A stretch of DNA of 64,000 bases, taken from contig CACGAM010000004.1 of assembly GCA_902571055.1 (NCBI GenBank), forward strand, positions 1-64,000. The letters run 5' to 3'. Positions 16,972-26,923 of this stretch are shown piece by piece (the first letter of the stretch is position 1; the number at the start of each line of letters is the position of its first letter). The stretch is from an uncultured Pelagibacteraceae bacterium (lineage in GTDB: Bacteria; Pseudomonadota; Alphaproteobacteria; Pelagibacterales; Pelagibacteraceae). The notes beneath the pieces are model-generated. The model was not told the DNA's origin, did not search any database, and saw only the letters and a program-made list of their open reading frames with translations. The position numbers were made by a program, and so were the translations under genes.

Positions 16972-18237
16972 TTAATTGTCGGACTTTATTTTCACCCCCA
17001 ACTTTTTCAGTTTTCCAACTAAGTTGAATAACCCTCTTTCACCATGATAAACTCTATTTATGTTGGAAGATCCCTTAGCGGCAATTGCACCTAATATAAT
17101 AGAAAAAGTAGTTCTTAAATCAGAAGAAATACAATCCGCACCAATTAAATTTTTACTTCCAACTATAACTGCTTTGTTATTTTTAACTTTTATATTTGCT
17201 CCCATCCGAGCAAGCTCTGGCACGGCCATAAAACGATTTGAGAATATTGTTTCCTCTATATGACTTTTTCCTGGAACTTTTGTCAAAACTGCAAGTAGAG
17301 AAGGCATATTGTCAGTTGCAAAATTTGGGTAAGGAGCAGTTTTTACTTTTATTGGAAAATGTTTTTTTTTTGATTTGATAAAAATATAATCTTTTCCTAT
17401 TTTGACCATGCAGCCCATTTTTTTTAAAACTTCAATTTCAGTCGATAAGAATTTTGGATTTATATTTTTGACTAAAACATTTCCTTTAGTAATTGCACCA
17501 ACACATAGATAACTAAAAGCCTCTATCCTATCACCTATTATAGTATGTTCTCCTTTTATTAACTCCGTTACGCCTAATATTTTAATACTTCTTCTTCCAA
17601 TAAATTTTATTTTAGATCCAGAATTATTTAAAAATTTAATTAGGTCAATAACTTCCGGTTCAATAGAAATATTTCTAATAATATGCGTCCCTTTCGACAA
17701 AACTGAAGCCATTATCAAATTTGAAGTACCCGTAACAGAAACTTTTGGAAATTTATAACTACCTCCTACAAGTCCATTTTTTGATTGGATTCTGACATAG
17801 CCTTTTTCTAAACGGTGTTCTGCAGCTAAACTTTCAAATCCTGATAAATGATAATTTATGTCACGAATTCCTAAACTACATCCACCACCTTTAGCAACAT
17901 AAATTTTTTTTTTTGGATATCTTCCTAGTAATGAGCCCATAGTTAAAACACCAGCACGCATAGTGGAAACTAATTTGTAAGGGACTCTCCGTTTATGCGA
18001 TTTACTATTTTTTATAATCATCTTGTTTGTTTTTAAAATTTCTACTTTTGAACCCAATGAAATTAGCAAATTTTTCATTGTTATTACGTCTTTTACCAAA
18101 GGTACATTTTTTAAAATTACTTTATCTTTAAATAATATTGATGCTGCCATTAATGGTAAACAGGAGTTTTTAGCTCCATTAATATTGACAGTTCCACTAA
18201 TACTATTAGTGGGACCTTTGATAATATATTTTTTCAT
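16972..18237 (-). CDS. murA: UDP-N-acetylglucosamine 1-carboxyvinyltransferase
   Basis: NGAKNSCLPLMAA, TMRAG, GGGCSLG (catalytic Cys), GDRIEA, NRFMAVPELARMGA. Confidence 0.92.
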   Translation of the reverse strand: MKKYIIKGPTNSISGTVNINGAKNSCLPLMAASILFKDKVILKNVPLVKDVITMKNLLISLGSKVEILKTNKMIIKNSKSHKRRVPYKLVSTMRAGVLTMGSLLGRYPKKKIYVAKGGGCSLGIRDINYHLSGFESLAAEHRLEKGYVRIQSKNGLVGGSYKFPKVSVTGTSNLIMASVLSKGTHIIRNISIEPEVIDLIKFLNNSGSKIKFIGRRSIKILGVTELIKGEHTIIGDRIEAFSYLCVGAITKGNVLVKNINPKFLSTEIEVLKKMGCMVKIGKDYIFIKSKKKHFPIKVKTAPYPNFATDNMPSLLAVLTKVPGKSHIEETIFSNRFMAVPELARMGANIKVKNNKAVIVGSKNLIGADCISSDLRTTFSIILGAIAAKGSSNINRVYHGERGLFNLVGKLKKLGVKIKSDN

Positions 18238-18789
18238 TTATTTTGACTTTGCTAAAGTTATTCCCGTTTGTCCTTGATACTTACCTTTGCGATCTGCGTA
18301 TGAAACTTCCGGAGGATCTCCTTGAAAAAATAAGATTTGAGCAGCACCGCTGTTAGCATACAGTCTGATCGAGTTACTAGTGTGATTTGAAAATTCTAAA
18401 ACTAGATTTCCATGCCATCCAGCTTCTAAGACTGTTGGCGGTGTTCCTAAACCACATCTTGCGTATGTTGATTTTGCCGTTACTAATCCTGTAATATTTC
18501 TTGGCATTTTAAAGTACTCAAGACTACTTGCTAAAGCAAAAGAGTTTGGTGGAATTAATATAGATGACTCACCATTTACAGTAATAAAATTGTCCTCAGT
18601 AAAATTTTTTGGATCTGCTGTAGCACCTTTTATATTGGTAAAAATTTTAAACTCTTCTCCACATCTTAAATCAAACCCGAAACTATTTAGACCGTGGCTT
18701 ATTCCGTGCGAAACAGATTTATCCACAAAAGGTGAAATCATATCTTCATCTTCAACCAATTTTTTTATTTGTCTATCGTTTAGTATCAT
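18238..18789 (-). CDS. dcd: dCTP deaminase
   Basis: ILNDRQIKKLVE, GLNSFGFDLRCGEEF, AKSTYARCGL, QILFFQGD. Confidence 0.95.
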   Translation of the reverse strand: MILNDRQIKKLVEDEDMISPFVDKSVSHGISHGLNSFGFDLRCGEEFKIFTNIKGATADPKNFTEDNFITVNGESSILIPPNSFALASSLEYFKMPRNITGLVTAKSTYARCGLGTPPTVLEAGWHGNLVLEFSNHTSNSIRLYANSGAAQILFFQGDPPEVSYADRKGKYQGQTGITLAKSK

Positions 18790-18889
18790 TTGATTGATTT
18801 TTTTTTTTTTGAAAAAGCTTTCTTTTTCTTAAGTTTTTACGTAAAGCATTTTTTAAATCAAGCTGGACTGCTTTCTTTTTTTTAAACAT
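18773..18889 (-). CDS. candidate 38-aa Lys/Arg-rich small protein (not in supplied track)
   Basis: Hand translation MFKKKKAVQLDLKNALRKNLRKRKLFQKKKNQSNDTKR*; 17-bp overlap with dcd. Contains a homopolymeric A12 run. Confidence 0.35.
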   Translation of the reverse strand: MFKKKKAVQLDLKNALRKNLRKRKLFQKKKNQSNDTKR

Positions 18890-18895
18890 GATTAA

Positions 18896-19096
18896 TTACT
18901 TTTTGTCAGGATTTGTAAGGTGGTCTAATGTAATTACTGTATCTAGTGGAATAGTGTTATCCTTTTCCGTTTTTTCAACTGGGCCAGATTTTGCTAGTTT
19001 TTTCGCTCTACGTTCAGCAAGTTTTTTTTCCCTTTTAGCTTGCTTTTCCATTGCTTTAGCACCTCTAGTGCTTTTATAATCGTAGTGGATACCCAT
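18896..19096 (-). CDS. small basic hypothetical protein (66 aa)
   Basis: MGIHYDYKSTRGAKAMEKQAKREKKLAERRAKKLAK..; sole ORF in this stretch, plausible composition. Confidence 0.6.
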   Translation of the reverse strand: MGIHYDYKSTRGAKAMEKQAKREKKLAERRAKKLAKSGPVEKTEKDNTIPLDTVITLDHLTNPDKK

Positions 19097-19200
19097 AACT
19101 GCATTTTTAAAGATTATATATCTTATTAAAGAAAAATTAAGTCAATAATTTGTCAAATTTACATTTATACACTAATCTTTCGCAATTATTATTATTTTTT

Positions 19201-19274
19201 GCCCTGATAGTTAAATGGTATAACAGATCCATGGTAAGGATCAATTTCCAGTTCAATTCTGGGTCAGGGCACCA
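19201..19274 (+). tRNA. tRNA-Thr (GGT), CCA encoded
   Basis: Acceptor GCCCTGA/TCAGGGC; anticodon arm GATCC-ATGGTAA-GGATC (GGT); T loop TTCAATT. Confidence 0.85.
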
Positions 19275-19276
19275 GT

Positions 19277-19996
19277 TTATTGTTTAAAAAATTTCTTCCT
19301 AAAATAGATAGCTAGTAAAAAAATTAGAAACATGCATAGCAAGGGCAAATATATATCCGGTGTCTTTAACATTTTCCAAATACTTGGTAATTTTTCATTT
19401 TCTTGAATTATCTTATCAATTCCAGCACCCAAAGAGACACCAACAAATAACTGGGGCGTTAATCCTATAATAGTTCCAAAAAAATAATTTCTGATTTTAA
19501 CATTAAATAGTAGTGGTAAAAGATTTTGTAAAAAGAATGGAATGCCTCCAACAGCTCGATAAAGTGTAAAATAAGCTAATTCGTTTCTTTTAAATTTTTC
19601 CGTTAAATATTTAAATTTTGATGAAAACTTTTTATATATTAAATCTTTGATCAAAAAATTGGCAAAATAATATAGAAGAGTTGAGCCTAAAGTTAACCCA
19701 AGCACAACTAAAATTGTACCAACCCATTTACCAAATATAAATCCACCAATTAAGAAGATCGGTGAACCAAAACCTAAAAGCAATACCCAAACGATTATTA
19801 CTATTAAGAAAATCAGAGATGAAAGAAAAATATTTACATTTTTTAAGTTGTTTAGTGTATCACGATTTTTCTTTATTATTTCGTATGATGTGAAATCTTG
19901 AATTGAAAATTGTTTAAAAAAAAACCATAAAAAAACAACAATTATTAAGATATAGGTAAGTCCAACTAAAAATTTAATATTTTTTTCAGCATTCAT
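19277..19996 (-). CDS. TVP38/TMEM64-family membrane protein
   Basis: Multi-pass protein with GFGSPIFLIGGFIFGKWVGT and FTLYRAVGGIPFFLQNLLPLLFNV. Confidence 0.8.
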   Translation of the reverse strand: MNAEKNIKFLVGLTYILIIVVFLWFFFKQFSIQDFTSYEIIKKNRDTLNNLKNVNIFLSSLIFLIVIIVWVLLLGFGSPIFLIGGFIFGKWVGTILVVLGLTLGSTLLYYFANFLIKDLIYKKFSSKFKYLTEKFKRNELAYFTLYRAVGGIPFFLQNLLPLLFNVKIRNYFFGTIIGLTPQLFVGVSLGAGIDKIIQENEKLPSIWKMLKTPDIYLPLLCMFLIFLLAIYFRKKFFKQ

Positions 19997-20072
19997 TACA
20001 TTAATGTATTAAAAAAAACTGTACTTATATACTTTTATTTTCTATAAGAGCAAAATTTAAAAAAACACGAAT

Positions 20073-20207
20073 ATGAAAAGAACTTGGCAACCGTCGAAAA
20101 TTAAAAGAGCTAGGAAACATGGTTTTAGATCCAGGATGGCAACAAAAAAAAGACAGAAAGTTTTAAAAAATCGTAGGAGAAAAGGTAGGAAAAAAATTTC
20201 TGTTTGA
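20073..20207 (+). CDS. rpmH: 50S ribosomal protein L34 (not in supplied track)
   Basis: Hand translation [44 protein letters not shown]; directly before rnpA. Confidence 0.97.
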   Translation: MKRTWQPSKIKRARKHGFRSRMATKKRQKVLKNRRRKGRKKISV

Positions 20208-20548
20208 TGAGAATTAAGATTTCTAGTTTATCTAAGAATGAGGATTTCAAATATTTACTTGGTGGGAAGAAAATTTCTAGCAAATACATAACTATTTTTT
20301 ATAGAAAATTAACAAAAATGAACCCTGGTAGTTTAAATATCAGCTTTGTAATAAAAAAAAAATTAGGAAATGCAATAATAAGAAATAAGATCAAAAGAAG
20401 GTTAAGAAATATAATGAATGACGCATTAAAAAAAATTAATATTAATATCAAATATTCTTATTTATTTATGGCAAAAAAAAATGTATTTGATGATGAATAT
20501 ATTTTAATAAAAAAAAATATCTTCGAGACACTAGAAAAAGTTGAATAA
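20207..20548 (+). CDS. rnpA: ribonuclease P protein component
   Basis: GNAIIRNKIKRRLRN motif; rpmH-rnpA-yidD-yidC order; ATG overlaps the rpmH stop. Confidence 0.92.
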   Translation: MRIKISSLSKNEDFKYLLGGKKISSKYITIFYRKLTKMNPGSLNISFVIKKKLGNAIIRNKIKRRLRNIMNDALKKININIKYSYLFMAKKNVFDDEYILIKKNIFETLEKVE

Positions 20549-20784
20549 TGAAATTTATAAATTTTCCATTTATTGCAATTATAAAAATTTACAAATATTT
20601 AATAAGCCCCTTCTTTCCAAATTCTTGTAAGTTTGAACCAACTTGTAGTAATTATGCTATTGAATGTTTCACTAAGTTTAATTTTTTTAAGGCTTTTTTC
20701 AAAACATTGATAAGAATTTTAAAATGTAACCCATGGTTCAACACAGGGGGATATGATTATCCCTCCAAAAAGGAAATAAAGTAA
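20548..20784 (+). CDS. yidD: membrane protein insertion efficiency factor YidD
   Basis: YKYLISPFFPNSCKFEPTCSNYAIECF..ILKCNPWFNTGGYDYP. Confidence 0.95.
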   Translation: MKFINFPFIAIIKIYKYLISPFFPNSCKFEPTCSNYAIECFTKFNFFKAFFKTLIRILKCNPWFNTGGYDYPSKKEIK

Positions 20785-22476
20785 GTGGACTTAAAAAATA
20801 TTATAGCAGCAATAACTTTATCAGCGGCTGTGATTGTTCTGTATGGACTCTTTTTTGCACCAACACAGGAGCAGATAAACAATTTAAATAATAAAGATGA
20901 AAAAAATATTACTCAAAATACAGATGCGCCAACTATTGACGAAAAAATAGAAGTTAAAACTATAACAAGAGAAGATGCTCTTGGAAAAGACAACAGAGTT
21001 TTCTTTGAAAATGCTTTCATAAAAGGCTCTATTTCTTTATTGGGTGGAGCAATTGACGATTTAGAATTAAAAGCCTATAACAAAACACTTAACAGTAAAG
21101 AAAAAATACAGTTACTTAATCCAGCTTCAACAAAAGATGGTTATACCTTCAACACAGGATGGGCCACAAGATCAAATATCGAAACACCAAACTCAAACAC
21201 AATTTGGAAAATTGATGGTACAAATAAATTAACACCAGGTGCTGCGGTCAAGATTTATTTTGAAAATAACTCAGGCATAAGATTTGAGAGATTGATTTCA
21301 ATTGACGAAAAATATTTATTTAGCGTCAAACAAACGCTCATAAATAATTCACAAGAGACTTTTAAGGTTTATCCGTTTGCGAGAATAAACCGTAATAGTT
21401 TACCAGATGATTTAACCGATTTTTATATTCTTCATGAAGGGTACACATTTATTACGGGAGAAAATATTGAGGAGATTGATTATGATGATGTAGAGGAAAA
21501 AAAACACTCAACTGAAGGTTCAACAGGCGTTTTAATACAAGGTGATAAATATTGGATGACCTCCATAATACCTGAACAAGGTAGAAATTTCAGGTTCGAC
21601 TTAGATTATAAAGATAAATATAGAGCAAGCTATATAGATTTAAAAGGATATGAAGCTCGACCAAATACTTTAATAGAACACAGTGTAAAAAGTTTGATAG
21701 GAGCGAAAGAAATAAAACAAATTAATAAATATAAAGATGACCTAAAAATAGAAAAATTAGACCTTATAGTTAATTACGGGGTACTTTATTTCATAATAGT
21801 CCCTATGCATAAAATTTTAAGTTATTTCTTTAACTTTACAGGAAACTACGGCTATGCAATTATATTACTAACGATTCTTGTAAGAGTAGTATTTTTTCCA
21901 TTAAACCAATATTCGATGAAATCAATGGGTAAAATGAAGAGCTTAGGCCCAGAAATAGAAAATTTAAAAACAAGATTTAAAGATGATAAACAGCAACTTC
22001 AAAGAGAAATGATGAAGTTATATAAAGTCAACGGAGTAAATCCTGCAAGCTCGTGTTTTCCCATTTTAATACAAATTCCAATATTTTTTTCTTTATATAA
22101 ATTATTATTGCTTGATCTTGCAATGAGACATTCTCCATTTGTTTGGGTTTGGCAAGACTTGAGCGCTAAAGACCCTTTAACAATTTTTAATCTGTTTGGC
22201 TTATTGCCCTTTAGTGTTCCAACTTTTTTAGAAATTGGACTACTTCCTGTGTTGATGGGTAGTTCGATGTGGTTGCAAATGAAACTTTCACCTCAACCTT
22301 CTGGTTCTGACGAAATGCAAAAAATGCAAAAGAAAATATTTATGTTAATGCCTTTATTTTTAACTGTTATACTTGCGCCATTCGCTGCCGGCTTAATCCT
22401 ATATTGGGTTTGTACCAATATTCTCACTATTATTCAGCAGTATATAATTAATAGAAATATAAAAGTTAAGAGTTAA
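20785..22476 (+). CDS. yidC: membrane protein insertase YidC
   Basis: Periplasmic domain plus NYGYAIILLTILVRVVFFPLNQYSMKSMGKM and C-terminal TM helices. Confidence 0.96.
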   Translation: MDLKNIIAAITLSAAVIVLYGLFFAPTQEQINNLNNKDEKNITQNTDAPTIDEKIEVKTITREDALGKDNRVFFENAFIKGSISLLGGAIDDLELKAYNKTLNSKEKIQLLNPASTKDGYTFNTGWATRSNIETPNSNTIWKIDGTNKLTPGAAVKIYFENNSGIRFERLISIDEKYLFSVKQTLINNSQETFKVYPFARINRNSLPDDLTDFYILHEGYTFITGENIEEIDYDDVEEKKHSTEGSTGVLIQGDKYWMTSIIPEQGRNFRFDLDYKDKYRASYIDLKGYEARPNTLIEHSVKSLIGAKEIKQINKYKDDLKIEKLDLIVNYGVLYFIIVPMHKILSYFFNFTGNYGYAIILLTILVRVVFFPLNQYSMKSMGKMKSLGPEIENLKTRFKDDKQQLQREMMKLYKVNGVNPASSCFPILIQIPIFFSLYKLLLLDLAMRHSPFVWVWQDLSAKDPLTIFNLFGLLPFSVPTFLEIGLLPVLMGSSMWLQMKLSPQPSGSDEMQKMQKKIFMLMPLFLTVILAPFAAGLILYWVCTNILTIIQQYIINRNIKVKS

Positions 22477-22480
22477 GTTA

Positions 22481-23344
22481 ATGAGTATTAATAAAGAAGA
22501 ATTAAGAAAAATTCTTCCTAAAAATGGTCCAAATATTGACGAGGTTTCAAAGTATATAGAAAAATATAGAGATGAAATAATTACAATAAAGTATGGAGGC
22601 AATGTTTTCATAGATAGGCAAATATTTAATAATTTCATTAATGACTTATCTATCTTACAAAAATTAGGTTTATCAGTTGTTGTTGTGCATGGGGGTGGGC
22701 CAAGAATTAAAAGAGAATTAGATAAATCAAATATAAATTCTAAATTTGTTAGAGGCTTAAGAGTTACTGATGAAAAAATTATAGATATCGTAGAAAAAGT
22801 TCTTATTGAATTTAATGAAGACATTGTTTCCTCATTAAAACATATTGGAAGCAATGGTATTTCCATAAATACAAAAAAAAACAATGTTTTAAAAATTATA
22901 CCTGAAACTAAAGAATTAGGATTTGTTGGGATACCAAATAATATTAATGTTGAAATTATTATTGATAAAATAAAGAAGAATTTTATACCTATAATATCTC
23001 CTCTGGGATTAGGACCCGATAATAAAACTTATAACATTAATGGAGATACTGCAGCTGGAGCAATAGCTAAATCTCTTAAATCAAGAAGGCTACTATTAAT
23101 GACTAATGTAGAAGGTGTGCTCAACAAAGATAAGATCTTAATTGAAGAAATATCTTCTTCTAAAATCATGGAGATGATTAACGATAAAACTATTACTGGG
23201 GGCATGATACCAAAAATTAATACATGCTTAAATGCTGTGAACAATGGGGTTACAGCTGTTGCTATAATTGATGGTAGAAAAAAACACTCTATTTTATTTG
23301 AAATATTTTCAGATAAAGGCTCCGGGACTTTGATAAGAAAATGA
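22481..23344 (+). CDS. argB: acetylglutamate kinase
   Basis: TIKYGGNVFID, VVVHGGGPRI, FVRGLRVT, NINGDTAAGAIA, GGMIPKI. Confidence 0.95.
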   Translation: MSINKEELRKILPKNGPNIDEVSKYIEKYRDEIITIKYGGNVFIDRQIFNNFINDLSILQKLGLSVVVVHGGGPRIKRELDKSNINSKFVRGLRVTDEKIIDIVEKVLIEFNEDIVSSLKHIGSNGISINTKKNNVLKIIPETKELGFVGIPNNINVEIIIDKIKKNFIPIISPLGLGPDNKTYNINGDTAAGAIAKSLKSRRLLLMTNVEGVLNKDKILIEEISSSKIMEMINDKTITGGMIPKINTCLNAVNNGVTAVAIIDGRKKHSILFEIFSDKGSGTLIRK

Positions 23345-24012
23345 ATAATTTGATAAATAAGAAAAATCTTTTATTAGATCTGGACGGAACAGTATATCAA
23401 GATCTAGAGTCTGTATTTGGTCAGGTTTCTAAATTAATGACTAAATATATATCTGAAAAACTTAGTGTCAGTTTAAAAAAAGCAAAAGAACTCCAAACAA
23501 ATTATTTTTACAAATATAATACTTCTCTGAATGGATTAATGATTCATCACAATATCCCGCCTAAAGAGTTTTTAAAATATGTACATGATATAGATCTTTC
23601 ATTTATGAAAAAAGATCTAGTTCTAAGAAAAGAATTAGAAAATTTAGATATGCGGAAACTTATTTTTACAAATGGTAGCATAGATCATGCTAAAAATGTG
23701 TTGAGTCATTTGGGTATAGATGACTTGTTTGAAAATATATTTGATATTATAGACGCAGAATATCAGCCGAAGCCAGAACCCAAGGCTTTTGATTTAATGA
23801 CAAAAAAATTTAATTTAGACCCCAGTGAAACAATATATGTAGAAGATATAGCCAAAAATTTATCTATAGGTAAAGAAAGAGGTTGCACGACTGTGTGGTT
23901 AATTAATAACGAAGAGTGGGGAAAAATGGAGTCTGATAAGAATTACATTGACTATAAAATTGAAAATCTATCTTTATTTTTAAAGGAATTAAGGTTATTA
24001 AAAAGTAAATAA
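23341..24012 (+). CDS. HAD-superfamily pyrimidine 5'-nucleotidase-like
   Basis: LLLDLDGTVYQ, FTNGSIDHA, KPEPKAF, YVEDIAKNL. Confidence 0.87.
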   Translation: MNNLINKKNLLLDLDGTVYQDLESVFGQVSKLMTKYISEKLSVSLKKAKELQTNYFYKYNTSLNGLMIHHNIPPKEFLKYVHDIDLSFMKKDLVLRKELENLDMRKLIFTNGSIDHAKNVLSHLGIDDLFENIFDIIDAEYQPKPEPKAFDLMTKKFNLDPSETIYVEDIAKNLSIGKERGCTTVWLINNEEWGKMESDKNYIDYKIENLSLFLKELRLLKSK

Positions 24013-24014
24013 AT

Positions 24015-24842
24015 ATGTCTATTGAAAAAATTATAAACGAAGCTTGGGATAACAGAGATAAGGTTAATCAAAATTCTGAAAAATCTTTAAAACAAGCAAT
24101 AGACCAAGTTATAATGGATTTAGATACCGGTAAATCAAGGGTCGCTGAAAAAATTAATGGGGAATGGAAAACTCACCAACATCTAAAAAAAGCAATCATG
24201 CTTAGTTTCAGAATTCATGGCATGGAAACTTTAGCTGGACCTTATTCAAGCTGGAGAGATAAAAGTAACATTTTAAAGGGTAAAACAGCTGGATGGGGAG
24301 ATAAAGAATTTGAGGAGGCAGGCTTTAGGATGGTGCCAAATTCTCCTGTAAGAAAAGGATCTTTTGTTGGGAAAAATGTAGTCTTAATGCCATGTTTTGT
24401 TAATATAGGAGCATATATCGATCAAGGAACAATGATGGATACTTTTAGTCGAGCAGGAAGCTGTTGTCAGATAGGTAAAAATTGTCATATTTCAGCCGGA
24501 AGTGGAGTTGGTGGTGTTTTAGAGCCCGCTCAAGCACAACCAACAATAATTGAGGACAACGTTTTCCTTGGAGCTATGTCCGAGGTTGTTGAAGGTGTAA
24601 TAGTGGGTGAAGGTTCTGTTTTAAGTATGGGTATGTATATAGGTCAATCAACAAAAATTGTTGATAGAAAAACAGGAGAAATTACTTATGGAAAAATTCC
24701 ACCTTATTCAGTTGTGGTTCCTGGTTCTCTACCAGATAAAAAAAATCCATCTGCACCATCTTTAAGCTGTGCGGTAATAATTAAGCAAGTTGACGAGAGA
24801 ACAAGATCTAAAACGTCAATAAATGATCTTTTGAGAGATTAA
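24015..24842 (+). CDS. dapD: tetrahydrodipicolinate N-succinyltransferase
   Basis: Left-handed beta-helix repeats: VLMPCFVNIGAYIDQGTMMDTFSRAGSCCQIGKNCHISAGSGVGGVLEP. Confidence 0.96.
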   Translation: MSIEKIINEAWDNRDKVNQNSEKSLKQAIDQVIMDLDTGKSRVAEKINGEWKTHQHLKKAIMLSFRIHGMETLAGPYSSWRDKSNILKGKTAGWGDKEFEEAGFRMVPNSPVRKGSFVGKNVVLMPCFVNIGAYIDQGTMMDTFSRAGSCCQIGKNCHISAGSGVGGVLEPAQAQPTIIEDNVFLGAMSEVVEGVIVGEGSVLSMGMYIGQSTKIVDRKTGEITYGKIPPYSVVVPGSLPDKKNPSAPSLSCAVIIKQVDERTRSKTSINDLLRD

Positions 24843-24843
24843 G

Positions 24844-26001
24844 ATGAAAATCTTTAATGATTTACAATTAGCAAAAGAGCTAATCAAATTCCCTACAGTG
24901 ACTCCTGTGGATGCTGGAATAACGAAATTTTTAGAAAAAAAACTAAAATCAATCGGATTTAAAACTAAAATTCTTGAGTTTAAGGACGGCAATAGTACAT
25001 CAGTTAAAAACATTTACGCTAGACTAGGAGCAGGAAGTCCAAATTTTTGTTATGCAGGACATGTAGATGTCGTTCCTCCTGGTAACATAAAAAATTGGTC
25101 TTACAATCCTTTTAAACCAACAATTAAAAATGGAAGGTTAATAGGGAGAGGAGCTAGCGACATGAAATCATCAGTTGCGTCCTTTATTGCTGCTGTTAGT
25201 GATTTTGTTAGCAAAAATAAAAAATTTAAAGGTTCTATAAGTCTCTTAATTACTGGGGATGAGGAAGGTATAGCCATTAACGGAACTAAAAAAGTTGTTG
25301 AGTATCTAAAGAGAAAAAAAGAAAAAATTAACTTTTGTTTAGTTGGAGAGCCCACAAATCCATCCCGTATGGGTGAAATGATTAAAATTGGAAGAAGAGG
25401 TTCGATAACAGGTTACTTGAGTATTTTTGGTAAAATGGGACACGTAGCTTATAGTCATAAAGCGGTAAATCCATCAACCTGTATTGTAGATATTTTAAAA
25501 AACTTAAAACAATTAAGACTTGATAATGGCTCAAAAAATTTTCAACCTTCAAATTTAGAAGTAACTAAAATTAATATAGATAACAGTGCAGATAATGTAA
25601 TTCCTGGAGATGCATTTGCTACATTTAATATAAGATACAATGACAGACATAGCTCTAATAAATTAAAAAAAAAAATAAATATTTATTTAAAAAAAATTTG
25701 TAAAAAATACAAATGTAAATTTAAAATAGAATACATGATATCCGGTGAGCCATTTATTACTAAACCAGATAAAACTACTTATATGATTAGAGATATCATA
25801 AAAAAAAATACAAAGATAAATACCAAATTATCTACTTCTGGTGGTACATCTGATGCAAGATTTATTAGAAAAATTTCTCCTTGTTTAGAGTTTGGTATGG
25901 TCGGTGCTAGTATGCATCAAGTAGACGAAAATATTAAAGTAAGTGATTTAAAAACCCTGACAAAAATTCATAAAGAAATTTTAGAAAATTACTTTTCATG
26001 A
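24844..26001 (+). CDS. dapE: succinyl-diaminopimelate desuccinylase
   Basis: YAGHVDVVPPG, GRGASDMKSSVASF, TGDEEG, GGTSDARF. Confidence 0.95.
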   Translation: MKIFNDLQLAKELIKFPTVTPVDAGITKFLEKKLKSIGFKTKILEFKDGNSTSVKNIYARLGAGSPNFCYAGHVDVVPPGNIKNWSYNPFKPTIKNGRLIGRGASDMKSSVASFIAAVSDFVSKNKKFKGSISLLITGDEEGIAINGTKKVVEYLKRKKEKINFCLVGEPTNPSRMGEMIKIGRRGSITGYLSIFGKMGHVAYSHKAVNPSTCIVDILKNLKQLRLDNGSKNFQPSNLEVTKINIDNSADNVIPGDAFATFNIRYNDRHSSNKLKKKINIYLKKICKKYKCKFKIEYMISGEPFITKPDKTTYMIRDIIKKNTKINTKLSTSGGTSDARFIRKISPCLEFGMVGASMHQVDENIKVSDLKTLTKIHKEILENYFS

Positions 26002-26921
26002 AAACCGCAATAGTTACATCAGATACATCAGAAAAACATTTAACTGGTGATGGTCATCCTGAACAACCCAAAAGAGTAGAGTCAATTATAAATGTTTTAA
26101 AAAAAAAGAAAGATTTGATATGGGAAAAACCTGATGTAGTTCCTGAAAAAATATTAACTCTTACTCATACTGAGAATTACATTAAAAATTTAAAAAACTC
26201 TTTTCCAAAAAAAGGTATAAACTTTCTTGACGGAGATACTGTCGTATCTCCAGGGAGCAAAGAGGCAGTATTTGATGCTGCGGGTTCTACAATAAAAGCA
26301 ATTGACGGAATACAGAATAAGAAATTCAATAACGCATTTTGCGTGGTAAGGCCCCCGGGACATCACGCCGAAAAAAATAAAGCTATGGGCTTTTGTTGTT
26401 TATCAAATGCTGGCATTGCAACAAACTATTTGATTAATAAATATAATTACAAGCGAATAGCTTGTGTGGATTTTGATGTTCATTGGGGAAATGGAAATTA
26501 TAACGTACTCTATGACAACAAAAACTCTTTATATATATCAACCCACCAGTACCCTTTCTATCCTGGGGGAGGTACTGAGAATTATAAAGGAAAATTTAAC
26601 AATTCACTAAATATTCCTTTACCAGCAGGCACAAATTCAGAAAAATATTTTAATGCCTATGATAGAGTTATTGATAGATTAATTGAATATAAGCCAGACT
26701 TTCTTATTTTTTCAGCTGGTTTCGATGCACATAAGGATGATCCTTTGGCACAATTTGAATTGTCATCTAAAGATTTTTATGAAATTACTAAAAGAACTCT
26801 AAGAGCTACTAATAAATATACGAAAGGAAAGGTTCTATCTGTTCTAGAAGGTGGATATGATCTTAACGCACTTGCTGAAAGCGCATATAATCATGTAATA
26901 GCTCTCTCTGAAAAAGACTAG
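25998..26921 (+). CDS. histone deacetylase / acetylpolyamine amidohydrolase family protein
   Basis: VRPPGHHAEKNKAMGFCCLSN, VDFDVHWGNG, STHQYPFYPG, FSAGFDAHKDDPLAQ, EGGYD. Confidence 0.93.
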   Translation: MKTAIVTSDTSEKHLTGDGHPEQPKRVESIINVLKKKKDLIWEKPDVVPEKILTLTHTENYIKNLKNSFPKKGINFLDGDTVVSPGSKEAVFDAAGSTIKAIDGIQNKKFNNAFCVVRPPGHHAEKNKAMGFCCLSNAGIATNYLINKYNYKRIACVDFDVHWGNGNYNVLYDNKNSLYISTHQYPFYPGGGTENYKGKFNNSLNIPLPAGTNSEKYFNAYDRVIDRLIEYKPDFLIFSAGFDAHKDDPLAQFELSSKDFYEITKRTLRATNKYTKGKVLSVLEGGYDLNALAESAYNHVIALSEKD

Positions 26922-26923
26922 TT

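Noticed and set aside
18797-18810. Long T tract as a possible terminator or CRISPR/phase-variation repeat
   Set aside because: No preceding GC-rich hairpin and no repeated units; retained only as a possible slippage site in the small ORF finding.
22399-22884. 161-aa minus-strand ORF
   Set aside because: Antisense across the yidC end and argB start; both are well supported.
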